A stretch of DNA of 64,000 bases from Blautia luti (lineage in GTDB: Bacteria; Bacillota; Clostridia; Lachnospirales; Lachnospiraceae): positions 2,870,501-2,934,500 of the forward strand of contig NZ_AP028156.1 in NCBI RefSeq assembly GCF_033096465.1, given 5' to 3'. The notes under the pieces were generated by a model. It had not been told where the DNA came from and made no database searches. It saw nothing but the letters and a program-made list of their open reading frames with translations. Positions 9,355 through 18,219 of the stretch are shown in pieces (the first letter of the stretch is position 1; each line of letters begins with the position of its first letter). Made by a program: the position numbers and the translations under genes.

Positions 9355-9379
9355 AGTGAAACTTAGCGAAACTTAAATT
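9355..9379. repeat. 25-bp direct repeat, copy 2
   Basis: Second copy of the repeat at 9217-9241, differing at one base. It lies in the gap before the ABC exporter gene end and looks like a duplicated gene 3' end. Confidence 0.7.
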
Positions 9380-9431
9380 AAATCTCTTTCAGACAATTCA
9401 ATTTGGATATTCACCAACTGTGGATTATTTC

Positions 9432-11171
9432 TCAGTGCACCAGTTTCCAACTTACCGCCTGCTGCCTTGCATCCACAAATCTCTTATAAATACCTTCCTG
9501 CTTCATTAGTTGCCCATGTGTTCCCTGCTGCACAATTTTTCCTTTGTCAACAACCACAATCTGATCTGCATGTCTGACCGTTTTTAATCTGTGGGCAATC
9601 ATAATAATCGTTTTTTCCTTTGTAAGCGCATCTACCGCATCCATCAGATCCTTTTCATTCTCCGGATCAACATTGGCCGTTGCCTCATCTAATATAACGA
9701 TTGGGGCATCCTTCATGATTGCTCTGGCTATCGAAATACGCTGTTTCTCACCACCGGAAAGTGTGGCTCCGCCTTCTCCGATCACTGTGTTGTATCCATC
9801 TGGAAGTTTGCTGATGAAATCGTGACAGCACGCTTTCTTTGCCGCTTCCACCACTTCCTCATGGCTTGCATCCTGACGTCCGAATTTAATATTATTCTCA
9901 ATGGTGTCTGCGAACAAATACACCGACTGAAATACAAATGAAAAATTACGCATCAGACTGTTCATGCTGTAGTCTTTTACATTCACATCTCCAAGTGTCA
10001 CTTCCCCGGAATCCACATCCCAAAATCTGGCAATCAGATTGCAAAGTGTTGATTTTCCTCCACCAGACGGTCCAACAATTGCTGTCGTCGTTTTCTGTGG
10101 GATAGAAAGTGATACATCATCAATAATCTTCCGTTTGTCATAGGAAAATGAAACGTTAGAAAGTCTGATATCGTAATTTTCCGGATGGATCTCTTTGCCG
10201 TCGATATCCATGGTGTCCAGCTCCAGTATTGCATTTGCTTTATCTACACATACACTTACCACATGTAAGAGGGATGAATAATTTCCTGCGCATTCCAGAC
10301 TGGAATAAAGCATAAATGCTGAGATTGTCATACCAATCGCATAGACCGCGCTCATGGTTCCATTGATATAAAAATATGCGCTGCCTGCTACGATCACAGC
10401 ACCTGTGATTTTTGTTATCACACTTTGCAGAAAATGATAGGGAACAAACAACATCTCCATCTTTGTATTGATCTTTTCGCATGCTTCATTTGCATCATTT
10501 AATCTTTTCGCCTGTTTTCCAAGCAGATTGTATGATTTTACTTCTGATATTCCCTGCAGATACTCCATGATCTGGTTTACAAGCTCTGTATCGCATACCA
10601 CTTTTTGCTCTGAATCTTTTTTACCCGCATTCTGCATCACGGAATTGACCCCAAAGAAAATAAGCACTCCTGCTGCAGCGATCAGTCCGATTCTCCAGTC
10701 AAAAATAAACAGCATAAGAATGATCATTGATGTTTCCAGAATTCCCTGCATTGTCAGCATAACCACTCTCGCAGCCACATCGCCAAGTATTTCCATTGTA
10801 TTGGTTGTAATGGAAGAAATTTCCCCGATACTATTGGAATTAAAATACCCCATCGGCAAATATCGCAAATGCTCTGCAATCTTGATTCTCATAAAAGCAC
10901 TTGCATTATATCCTCCCTCTGTCTGAAGCACTGTAGAGTATCTCTTGCAGATTACGTCGACTACAATTGCAAGAACCATAATCGCAACGGAGCCTCCAAT
11001 ATATTTTCCTGTCGGTTTCCCACTCAGCAGACCAATCAGTATGTACATAATAGCCGGAATCTTCATTGCTGAGGCAAGAGCCTCTATGAGTCCGATCACT
11101 ATCGACAGTTTAAATTTATTGCCATTTTCCCTGCCTGAAAAACGAAAGAATTTTGCCAGAATCCCAAACAT
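9432..11171 (-). CDS. ABC exporter subunit (fused membrane and ATPase domains)
   Basis: 579 aa half-transporter. Six predicted helices (about 20-310) are followed by an ATPase domain with Walker A VGPSGGGKST near residue 365, signature LSGGEKQRISIARA near 470, Walker B PIVILDEATA and the H-loop AHRLKTVRHA. It starts one base after the stop of the preceding ABC gene, with the ribosome site inside that gene, so the two are translationally coupled and very likely form a heterodimer. The substrate is unknown; drug or peptide export is typical for TetR-linked pairs. Some siderophore importers share this fold and cannot be excluded. Confidence 0.88.
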   Translation of the reverse strand: MFGILAKFFRFSGRENGNKFKLSIVIGLIEALASAMKIPAIMYILIGLLSGKPTGKYIGGSVAIMVLAIVVDVICKRYSTVLQTEGGYNASAFMRIKIAEHLRYLPMGYFNSNSIGEISSITTNTMEILGDVAARVVMLTMQGILETSMIILMLFIFDWRIGLIAAAGVLIFFGVNSVMQNAGKKDSEQKVVCDTELVNQIMEYLQGISEVKSYNLLGKQAKRLNDANEACEKINTKMEMLFVPYHFLQSVITKITGAVIVAGSAYFYINGTMSAVYAIGMTISAFMLYSSLECAGNYSSLLHVVSVCVDKANAILELDTMDIDGKEIHPENYDIRLSNVSFSYDKRKIIDDVSLSIPQKTTTAIVGPSGGGKSTLCNLIARFWDVDSGEVTLGDVNVKDYSMNSLMRNFSFVFQSVYLFADTIENNIKFGRQDASHEEVVEAAKKACCHDFISKLPDGYNTVIGEGGATLSGGEKQRISIARAIMKDAPIVILDEATANVDPENEKDLMDAVDALTKEKTIIMIAHRLKTVRHADQIVVVDKGKIVQQGTHGQLMKQEGIYKRFVDARQQAVSWKLVH

Positions 11172-11172
11172 A

Positions 11173-12927
11173 TCATTCTCCCTCCTTCACAGTATCTTTT
11201 ACAGAAATATGGGCATTCCACATTTCCCTATAAAGCGGGCATGACACCAGAAGTTCCTCATGTGTGCCATGTGCTGTTACATTTCCATCATTTACAACAA
11301 AGATCTGGTCACTGTCCTTAACAGTAGAAAGTCTGTGTGCTATTACGATCAGGGTCTTCCCTGCTACCAGTTTTGCGATAGAATTCTGCAAAATTGCCTC
11401 ATTTTCCGGATCTGTGTAGGCAGTTGCCTCATCAAGGAGCACGATCGGAGCATCCTTTAACATTGCTCTTGCAATGGAGATACGCTGCCTCTCGCCACCT
11501 GACAAATGCCCTCCTGCACCTCCTACAACCGTATCAAATCCATTCTCCAACTGCATGATAAATTCATAGCATCCGCTTTTCTTTGTCACCTCAACAACCT
11601 GTTCATCTGTAGCATCCGGATTTCCCTGCCGGATATTTTCACGGACCGTTTCATTAAACAGATAATTGTCCTGTGCAACATATGCAATTTTCCGGTTAAA
11701 GTCTGCAAGTGCCATTTTCTTTACATCAACTCCACCGATTTTAATACTTCCGGAATCCACATCCCACAGGGATGCGATCAGCTTTGCAATGGTTGACTTT
11801 CCGCTTCCGGAAGGTCCTACGATTGCATTTACCGTTCCTGCTTTCAACTCCATAGTTACTCCGTGCAGGATTTCTTTATCGTGATAACCAAATCTGACTT
11901 TTTCAAGCGTAACGGAATTATCTTTGGGAGCTCTTTCACTTTTCTCCGGACGTTCAAGCTCCGGCTGTTCCAGAATTCCCGCCACTTCACCGACGATTAC
12001 TCCAATTTTTCCAAGATCATCTGTGTAAGATCCCACTGTAATCAACGGTCCAACGATTCCAAGTGATAAAATAATACAGATGACAAAATCAGGAACCGCA
12101 AGTGTTCCATTCGCTACATAATGTGCCCCCAACGGCAATACCGTAAGAAGCGTATAAGGTGTGACCACCATCATCAGTCCATGAAAAATCGAGCACCGTT
12201 TCATCCAGGAAATAAAGGAATCCGCATATTCAAAAGCCGCCTTTGTAAATTTGGCATAAGAACTTTCTGTCTTTCCAAATGCCTTGATTACTTCAATTCC
12301 GTCAATATATTCCACTGCCGCATCATTCAGATCTTTTGTTGTCTGAACTGTTCTTTCAAAACTTGGCTTATAATCCAGCATCATTCCAAAATAAGAGAAA
12401 AGTCCAACGATAACTGGAACCAAAGACCAGAGTGCCAGTCTCCAGTCTGTCAGAAAGAAATAAATTAAAATCACAACCGGCGCCAGCAGATTTGACGTGA
12501 ATTCCGGGACAATATGCGCCAGTGTTGTCTCGATACTGTCGATTCTTTCCACCATGATATTCTTAAATGTGCCGGAGGATGTATCCTTTACATAACCAAG
12601 AGGTACCCGTGCCAGTTTGTCACAGCAGGATTTTCTTATATTTGCGAGTACTGCAAACGTCGCTTTATGCGACAATGCTGTCGAGAGTGAATGAAGCAAT
12701 TCTGCAATGATAAACGACAATGCGATCAGAACCGCTTTTGCAAGATATGTTTTAAACTCCTTTTCACCATTTAAAAACAGCTTTACTACATCTGCAATAA
12801 TAAAATACGGCAAAATCTTAAAAATCACATTTCCTATTGCAAGTAACACACTCCATACATAGGCAATTCTTTTTTGTCCGGCCCATGTCAGGATCCAGCT
12901 GACTGCCGACTTCTTTTTTTCTTTCAC
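11173..12927 (-). CDS. ABC exporter subunit (fused membrane and ATPase domains), first gene of the pair
   Basis: 584 aa with an N-terminal six-helix membrane domain and an ATPase domain carrying Walker A VGPSGSGKST near residue 370, signature LSGGERQRISIARA, Walker B PIVLLDEATA and AHRLSTVKD. A GTG start is chosen because AAGGAG lies 8-10 nt upstream and no ATG fits. It leads the exporter operon and the coupled partner follows. The TetR gene lies 192 bp upstream in the same orientation, and the dyad GTTAG-N6-CTAAC sits between them, so repression by that TetR protein is plausible. Confidence 0.88.
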   Translation of the reverse strand: MKEKKKSAVSWILTWAGQKRIAYVWSVLLAIGNVIFKILPYFIIADVVKLFLNGEKEFKTYLAKAVLIALSFIIAELLHSLSTALSHKATFAVLANIRKSCCDKLARVPLGYVKDTSSGTFKNIMVERIDSIETTLAHIVPEFTSNLLAPVVILIYFFLTDWRLALWSLVPVIVGLFSYFGMMLDYKPSFERTVQTTKDLNDAAVEYIDGIEVIKAFGKTESSYAKFTKAAFEYADSFISWMKRCSIFHGLMMVVTPYTLLTVLPLGAHYVANGTLAVPDFVICIILSLGIVGPLITVGSYTDDLGKIGVIVGEVAGILEQPELERPEKSERAPKDNSVTLEKVRFGYHDKEILHGVTMELKAGTVNAIVGPSGSGKSTIAKLIASLWDVDSGSIKIGGVDVKKMALADFNRKIAYVAQDNYLFNETVRENIRQGNPDATDEQVVEVTKKSGCYEFIMQLENGFDTVVGGAGGHLSGGERQRISIARAMLKDAPIVLLDEATAYTDPENEAILQNSIAKLVAGKTLIVIAHRLSTVKDSDQIFVVNDGNVTAHGTHEELLVSCPLYREMWNAHISVKDTVKEGE

Positions 12928-12981
12928 ATCTGTTCACTCCTTACGTTCGTTTTATTGTTTCGTTTTATTGTTTTACCTTCT

Positions 12982-12997
12982 GTTAGTTCTCGCTAAC
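12982..12997. promoter_or_regulatory. Inverted repeat GTTAG-N6-CTAAC before the ABC exporter operon
   Basis: A perfect 5-bp dyad with a 6-bp spacer lies 55 bp before the exporter start, just downstream of a TTGATG-N18-TATTAT promoter-like pair on the minus strand. The same dyad with the same spacing lies before the reductase/hydrolase/methyltransferase operon at 19156-19171. Downstream, 12950-12976 holds a 14-bp tandem duplication (CGTTTTATTGTTT unit). Confidence 0.45.
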
Positions 12998-13013
12998 CAG
13001 CATATAATAAAAT

Positions 13014-13039
13014 AGGTGGTTTACTGGCATCAACCACCT
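13014..13039 (-). terminator. Hairpin between TetR gene and ABC operon, possible terminator
   Basis: Arms AGGTGGTT/AACCACCT around a 10-nt loop, followed on the minus strand by ATTTTATTAT. It could end the TetR transcript, but the right half also overlaps the promoter-like sequence of the ABC operon, so its role is uncertain. Confidence 0.45.
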
Positions 13040-13119
13040 GATATTATTATCCTGTCTGAACTTTATTCAGAAATCCAGAACCTGTAACACACATAACCTA
13101 TTCGGAATTCCTGCATCAG

Positions 13120-13749
13120 TTATACTGGAAATTCAATATTCCACAATCGTTCCCAGCCACCTGTATTAAATTCTTTCAGTTGATGTACATTTTTCTTTGC
13201 AGTCTCCCTGTCTATATCATGCTCAATGATCTGAAATACTGATGAAAAAAATCCCGTATAGATCATATGCATAAGGCTTTCCTCTACAACCGGTATTTTT
13301 ACACCGGCTTCCTTCATTTTTTCCATATATTTCAGGCTGGACTTCATTTCCCGCTCCACCATATTGTGTATGAATAATTCAAATTTTCCACTGTCTCCGC
13401 ATTTCAACAATAATCTGAAATTATCATAATGATCATAGATATAATCAACCATCTGCTCCATCCCATCACTGGATGTATCCGACATATTCCTTGTCTGATC
13501 ACTGGCAGAAAGCTTTTCAAACTCCTCAACGATCTGGTCATAAATCTGATAAATATGTTCCATATAAGGATTCGTCAGTGCATCAAAAAGTGCCTCTTTC
13601 GTTGGATAATATTTGTAAAATGCGCCAGTAGTAAGCCCTGCATCTTTTACAATATTTCTTAAAGATGCTCCTGTCAAACCATCTTTCAGGAAATGTTTTC
13701 TGGCTGTATCTAATATGTTTTTCTGTGTATCTTCTGCTTTCGTCGACAT
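13120..13749 (-). CDS. TetR-family transcriptional regulator
   Basis: 209 aa. Residues about 10-55 form the TetR DNA-binding domain (LTTGAFYKYYPTKEALFDAL is the typical helix 3/4 end), followed by an all-helical ligand-binding domain. The ABC exporter pair lies immediately downstream in the same direction, a common efflux arrangement in which the regulator senses the exported compound. A perfect 32-bp palindrome directly upstream of its own start is a likely autoregulatory operator. Confidence 0.88.
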   Translation of the reverse strand: MSTKAEDTQKNILDTARKHFLKDGLTGASLRNIVKDAGLTTGAFYKYYPTKEALFDALTNPYMEHIYQIYDQIVEEFEKLSASDQTRNMSDTSSDGMEQMVDYIYDHYDNFRLLLKCGDSGKFELFIHNMVEREMKSSLKYMEKMKEAGVKIPVVEESLMHMIYTGFFSSVFQIIEHDIDRETAKKNVHQLKEFNTGGWERLWNIEFPV

Positions 13750-13780
13750 TCTTTTCGTATCCTCTAAACTTCTTTTCTAA

Positions 13781-13812
13781 AATATAACAGTGCTATATAG
13801 CACTGTTATATT
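13781..13812. promoter_or_regulatory. Perfect 32-bp palindrome upstream of tetR-type gene
   Basis: Each 16-base half is the exact reverse complement of the other, with no spacer; the core is CAGTGCTATATAGCACTG. It lies 32 bp before the TetR start. Such long palindromes are typical operators of TetR dimers, and I infer autoregulation. It differs in sequence from the GTTAG-N6-CTAAC dyad in front of the exporter genes. Confidence 0.65.
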
Positions 13813-13919
13813 TTAACTCATTACAGGAATTTGTCAAGTCTTGGTGTTTCAATTTTTTATTTTCCTCGTGTATTCAGTTTCCACTCCGCAGATGCTTTCT
13901 GCAGTTTTACAAGTCTGTT

Positions 13920-14148
13920 CTATTCAGACAGATTTTCTTTGCAGAAAAGTTCTATACAGTTCTCAACCATTGTCTGATCATAGTCTGTTGAAATACCTGA
14001 GCCAAGCCAGTATGCATAGTCTCCTTCATCATATTTTCCAAGTGCCTCCAAATCACTGCCGTAGCGCAATTCAATATGATAGGTTGTATCATTTGTATCT
14101 GGTGCTATGCAGAAATAAGTAAATTCGCCTGAGTCTGCATCGTCACTT
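13920..14148 (-). pseudogene. 3' fragment of an unidentified gene fused behind the truncated AraC gene
   Basis: From about 14148 a second frame runs on the minus strand for about 75 codons to TAG at 13920. It contains FTYFCIAP, HIELRYGSDLEALGKYDEGD and YAYWLGSGIST, which looks like genuine protein (acidic, aromatic-rich) and has no start codon or ribosome site. It overlaps the end of the AraC-like frame by 44 bp in another phase. I read it as the tail of a different gene joined by a deletion or recombination. The family is not recognised. Confidence 0.5.
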
Positions 14149-14875
14149 TTTTTATTGCATCAATCTGTACATCCGAAAAATATACATGCTCAGAATTATT
14201 ATTCTTTAAATCAAATCCAGTTAATACTAATAATAGTTCCAGAATTTTCACACGAATATAACCATATCTGATTTCTTCAGGAACTTTATACAATTCCAAA
14301 AAGATATGTTCTATTGACTGATTTGCCCGTATAATAGTAAAACTATGTGTTTTTGAAATGTTACTAATCTTTTCCAGATTTACAGACAATAATTGCAGTA
14401 TCCTTTTCATTTCGTCTGTAATCATGGAAAAATCAAGCGTAATGGTAATTCCATGATAACGCGATGTTGGAAACTCTGACACATGCCCAGTTTTTTTCAA
14501 AGAACAAAATGACAAGTCTCCTGCCGCTATATAACCATATTCATTTTGTTCAAACACGCATTCGCAACGGCCTTCCATGCAATAGTTTATTTCCATCACA
14601 CTGGAAGCCGGCTTTTGCTCCTTGTTGCAATACTCCATATGCATATCATTATAAACCAGATCAATTCCTGGAAACACATGATACAATGTAATCATTCCTG
14701 TACCGCTCTCATTTTCCAAATGAAAACATTCACAGAATTCCGTATCCTGTACCTTTTTGCAAGCTGATGTACCATATAACTCAATACTGGCAAAAGAATC
14801 TGATGATTTTAATTCTATATTCTTATCAGGTTTGGACTTCAATATATTTTCAGCAAGCTCATAAGCATTTTTCAT
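14105..14875 (-). CDS. AraC-type regulator lacking its DNA-binding domain (truncated)
   Basis: 256 aa that match the N-terminal sensor half of large AraC-family regulators (INYCMEGRCECVFEQNEYGYI and the long linker region). It stops where the two helix-turn-helix motifs of about 100 residues should begin, after a junction near an A-run at about 14140-14147. The start is good: AGAGGAAA precedes the ATG, two bases after the hydrolase pseudogene stop. It was the last gene of the reductase/methyltransferase operon and probably its regulator. As it stands it cannot bind DNA by the usual domain, so it is probably inactive. Confidence 0.65.
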   Translation of the reverse strand: MKNAYELAENILKSKPDKNIELKSSDSFASIELYGTSACKKVQDTEFCECFHLENESGTGMITLYHVFPGIDLVYNDMHMEYCNKEQKPASSVMEINYCMEGRCECVFEQNEYGYIAAGDLSFCSLKKTGHVSEFPTSRYHGITITLDFSMITDEMKRILQLLSVNLEKISNISKTHSFTIIRANQSIEHIFLELYKVPEEIRYGYIRVKILELLLVLTGFDLKNNNSEHVYFSDVQIDAIKKVTMQTQANLLISA

Positions 14876-14877
14876 AA

Positions 14878-15655
14878 CTATTTTCCTCTATACCACATCG
14901 CAAACGCCAATTCCGGTAATCGGTCAGTCTCAATAATTGTTTCGAGCATTCTGGCAAATCCCTCCGGATTTTGAATTTGATACTGCATATGGTTGAATCC
15001 CTCAAAAACCGGAAAGTTACCGTATATATAAGTCTGCATTTCTGTATTTAAAATGTTCTTCTATACTTCCAAATTCCCAGAATGTATGTTTCTGCAATTC
15101 TTCTGACAGTTCTGAAAATGGCTTATCTTCCAAACTGTCTGTCAGCTGTCTTCTCAGATTTCCATACGTCAAGTTCTTTCCTGCCTCTATAAAATAAGGT
15201 TTAATTTTATCATCGTCACACCACATGATTCTCTTTAGTGTCTTTCCTTTTGACCAATATAAACTTTTCATTGCTATATATAAGAACGGAACCATGATTC
15301 TGCGTGTTGCCTTTCCAATCTGTGCAAACTGCCCGCCATCAAAAAAAACATGCTTTACCGGTATTTTTATCTCTGTCAGGAATGCCATGGCGAGATCTGC
15401 TCCAATCGAAGATGCAACTATAAGTTCTATTTCTTTGATTCCATGGTTCCCCAAAAATCGTACAATCTGTTATATCTCATCTCTTTTGCTTTGATACCTC
15501 TGTCCGGAGCAATACACAGTCGATGTTGGCATAATGCAATAATATTTTTCTGCCATTTTCTCTGCAACCGACATACTGCTTTCCCCAGTTACTCCCATTG
15601 CATGGAAAAACAGAATGACTGAATTTGATTTATTTCCTGTTGTTTTAAATACCAC
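14878..15655 (-). pseudogene. Alpha/beta hydrolase broken by a nonsense codon and a frameshift
   Basis: The frame starts with GTG at 15655 and reads NSVILFFHAMGVTGESS; TAA at 15470-15472 interrupts it in frame, then the same frame continues with the nucleophile-like VASSIGADLAMAFL and HVFFDGGQFAQIGK. Near 15017-15030 a second lesion shifts the frame; the tail PVFEGFNHMQYQ (the expected catalytic His region) continues in another phase to TAG at 14878. The remaining similarity is high, so the decay is recent. It sits between the BAAT-like gene and the truncated AraC gene in one operon. Confidence 0.75.
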
Positions 15656-15677
15656 ACTTCCACCTTCTGTCTATTTT

Positions 15678-16613
15678 TTATCTATCTACTCTCTTCCATT
15701 TTGCAACAGCATTTCTTACCCGCCGGTCAATATCCAGACGTGTTCTGCGGCATTCCTTCGGATATTTTTGGGCTGCCTGAAATGCCAGTTTCATAAAGAC
15801 TCCAGAACCAACCGGAAGCATTGTCTTTAACATGCTCTCAGGAAAAACGAAATGTGTTCCATGCTCATAAATAGCATACTCCAACCTGCATGTGTGTGGA
15901 TGTTCTTTCATACGCTGCTTCATACGGCGGATATATTTTGCAGTATCCCACAACACATCATCTTCCGCACCAATTAACAATACTGTTCCATGGATTTTTT
16001 CAATCTTGATCATCTCGTCTTCTGTGATTGGGTGAGCCTTTTCCGAATCATCAAACAGTTTTCTCGAATTAATCATATCACCGTTTCGCTTTGTTTCTTT
16101 CTCAATCACATGCCAGTAATCCGGATGTTTGTAACAAAACGGCATGTATGGAAGTGGTTCTCCTTTATACGAAAAAAGAGATTCTCCCTCAATTGGCCAT
16201 TCCTTACAACCATCTCTTTTACCCTGCATAAATCCCTGCCAGATAAAGTCACTCGGTGTCAGACCTATCGTCAATGTGATATCCTTAAAATAAGAAGCGG
16301 CAGTCAATGCAAGTGTTCCTGTAGTAGATGCCCCGACAATTCCTATCTTCTGATTACCGTGTACTTTTAACCAATTGATTGCTTTCTCTATACGTTCCAA
16401 CGGATAATTATGATGTCCATAATCTTTTTTTCCAGGTGACATCGTCATCACATTCACACCGAGTTTATGTAACCATTTCACAGATGTGCGCGCCAGATAA
16501 TCCTCTGAATCATCCCCGATCATGGCGATCATCGCACAGTCTGAATCCGATTTGCATTTCCAGTATGCGCCATAAAATCCATCTGTTTCCACATCAAAAT
16601 GTCTTTTCTTCAT
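15678..16613 (-). CDS. BAAT/acyl-CoA thioester hydrolase-like alpha/beta hydrolase
   Basis: 311 aa from the second ATG, which lies 9 nt after GCAGGAG; the first ATG (16622) touches the ribosome site. The fold resembles the C-terminal domain of bile acid-CoA:amino acid N-acyltransferase/acyl-CoA thioesterases: nucleophile elbow GIVGASTTGTLAL near residue 90, IWQGF and EWPIEG, acid region GAEDDVLWD, and His in EHGTHFVFPE. Known relatives cleave acyl-CoA or move acyl groups; the substrate here is unknown. It is gene four of the KPR-like/hydrolase/methyltransferase operon. A related 5' fragment is found at about 39521-39715, so a paralogue once existed there. Confidence 0.75.
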   Translation of the reverse strand: MKKRHFDVETDGFYGAYWKCKSDSDCAMIAMIGDDSEDYLARTSVKWLHKLGVNVMTMSPGKKDYGHHNYPLERIEKAINWLKVHGNQKIGIVGASTTGTLALTAASYFKDITLTIGLTPSDFIWQGFMQGKRDGCKEWPIEGESLFSYKGEPLPYMPFCYKHPDYWHVIEKETKRNGDMINSRKLFDDSEKAHPITEDEMIKIEKIHGTVLLIGAEDDVLWDTAKYIRRMKQRMKEHPHTCRLEYAIYEHGTHFVFPESMLKTMLPVGSGVFMKLAFQAAQKYPKECRRTRLDIDRRVRNAVAKWKRVDR

Positions 16614-16639
16614 CTGTATCATCTCCTGCTCGTATAATA

Positions 16640-17440
16640 TCAGCCATGTTTCTCCATAACTATTATTTTGTTTGAGATATTCCGAACGATTGGAATCTTT
16701 CCTATCACATGATATACAGGCATAAGTTCTTTCATTCCTTCGACCAGGCTGACTTCCTGCTGAACAGAAAATTCCGGTACAATCCTTTGTAGTTCTTTTC
16801 CATTCTTAACTCCCCATGTGAATTTTGCATTGCTGCCCTCTATGGATTTTTCTTTCACATGGTTTACGACAAAAGGTGACATGGTTTCGACCATTACGGT
16901 TACTTCCTGAAATGATTTTTCAATAATAGAAAATATCTTTCTGATTTCCTTCTCACACAAATACATTGTAAGCCCTTCGATTATTACCAGAACATTCTCA
17001 CAGTGATAATCTATATCATCTATATAGGAATCATCCATTGCAGACTTTGCAATCTGATATATCGGACCTGTTTCTGCAAGAAATTGCCGCCTTATCTTCA
17101 TAGTCTCCGGCAAATCTATATTGTACCAATGCAGATATTTCCCTTTCATTCGATAACATCTGGTATCCAGTCCACATGCAATATTTATAACAATTGTATT
17201 TGCATTTTTCTCCAAATATTGCTCAACCATCCGGTCTAATACAATTGTTCTTGCAATCACACCATAGTTCATGGCTTTATCTTTATCCGCTTTAGAAAAG
17301 TCATAATCAAGATTTTTCACAAGTTCTACTGCAATTTCGTCGTTTATTTTAGCATTTTTCTTTCTTGTTTCTTTTGCTCTTGCATACAGAGTCTGTACCA
17401 TCGTTTCCGGCACACCTGTCACATTCACTTTTTCTTTCAT
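16640..17440 (-). CDS. Class I SAM-dependent methyltransferase, leucine carboxyl methyltransferase (LCM) type
   Basis: 266 aa from the ATG that overlaps the stop of the preceding hydrolase (TAATG). The longer frame has no ribosome site. Typical LCM features are RTIVLDRMVEQYLE, the SAM-binding VINIACGLDTRCYRM, YNIDLPETM and VLVIIEGLTMYL. Bacterial relatives O-methylate carboxylates or polyketide intermediates (the Tcmp/PPM1 group). It is embedded in an operon of hydrolases and a reductase, so a small-molecule carboxylate or hydroxyl acceptor is plausible, but none can be named. Confidence 0.8.
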   Translation of the reverse strand: MKEKVNVTGVPETMVQTLYARAKETRKKNAKINDEIAVELVKNLDYDFSKADKDKAMNYGVIARTIVLDRMVEQYLEKNANTIVINIACGLDTRCYRMKGKYLHWYNIDLPETMKIRRQFLAETGPIYQIAKSAMDDSYIDDIDYHCENVLVIIEGLTMYLCEKEIRKIFSIIEKSFQEVTVMVETMSPFVVNHVKEKSIEGSNAKFTWGVKNGKELQRIVPEFSVQQEVSLVEGMKELMPVYHVIGKIPIVRNISNKIIVMEKHG

Positions 17441-18219
17441 TATCTGTCGCCTTCCACTGCCTTTCTTACTTCTTCCACCCACTCTGCACTATGACAGCAA
17501 AACAGTTCTTCATGCTGCATGTTATGTCTCCGAATATCCGGATTTTTAAAATAAGTACAATATCTCTTTTCATATTTTCTTCCCATCTTTGTTGCGTAAA
17601 ACACGTGTATCGTAGTTCCCGGCACATCAATTCCATGCTGGACTTTCGTAACCAGATCCGAATAGAACTGATTATAAATACTCTGTTTTGTAATCCACGG
17701 ACTTCCTCCTTTACCGATTCCAAACATATTTAAAAATCCATTATATAATTCTTTTTTAAATTCGTCTGTTTTGTTCAGTTTTTTCTGCATAAAATTCGGA
17801 AGAACACCTGTATGTATCATTTTATACATGAAAGGCACTACCATGAATGACTGGATTTTTGCCACAAGACGACCAGCTTCATCCATATCACTGCTCCCAA
17901 TGATGCCATGATCTATATGAATTCTTTTTCGCTGAATCAAAAGGGATACAAAACTTCCTCCAAGGGAGCACCCATACGCTGCTTTAATTCTTCCATCATA
18001 CTTTTTCTTGATTTCCTGCTCAATCTTTTCGCATTCATCTTCCATTGAATAAAATTCTGTTTTCTCATTTGGATCAAATCCATCATAAGAAACTGTTACC
18101 GTGTAAAAATAAGAATGTAATCCATCCAGTATATGATCAAAGCTACTATACAGGCAACAGGTACCAGGAAATAAAAATATGACTGGTTTACTACTGTCTC
18201 CACTTTCATAAAATTTCAT
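17440..18219 (-). CDS. Alpha/beta hydrolase family protein
   Basis: 259 aa. The N-terminus VIFLFPGTCCLYSSFDHILD has the oxyanion-hole region of the alpha/beta fold, and YGCSLGGSFVSLL (near residue 105) is the nucleophile elbow G-x-S-x-G with Ser. A His near the end (NMQHEELFCCHSAEW) could complete the triad. The start follows AAAGGAGG and overlaps the reductase stop by 14 bases, while the stop overlaps the methyltransferase start, so the three are translated as a block. It is an esterase or lipase-like enzyme of unknown substrate. Confidence 0.75.
   Translation of the reverse strand: MKFYESGDSSKPVIFLFPGTCCLYSSFDHILDGLHSYFYTVTVSYDGFDPNEKTEFYSMEDECEKIEQEIKKKYDGRIKAAYGCSLGGSFVSLLIQRKRIHIDHGIIGSSDMDEAGRLVAKIQSFMVVPFMYKMIHTGVLPNFMQKKLNKTDEFKKELYNGFLNMFGIGKGGSPWITKQSIYNQFYSDLVTKVQHGIDVPGTTIHVFYATKMGRKYEKRYCTYFKNPDIRRHNMQHEELFCCHSAEWVEEVRKAVEGDR

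Noticed and set aside
13841..14122. 93-codon plus-strand frame upstream of the TetR gene
   Set aside because: It lies opposite the minus-strand gene fragment, which has the more protein-like sequence; no ribosome site.
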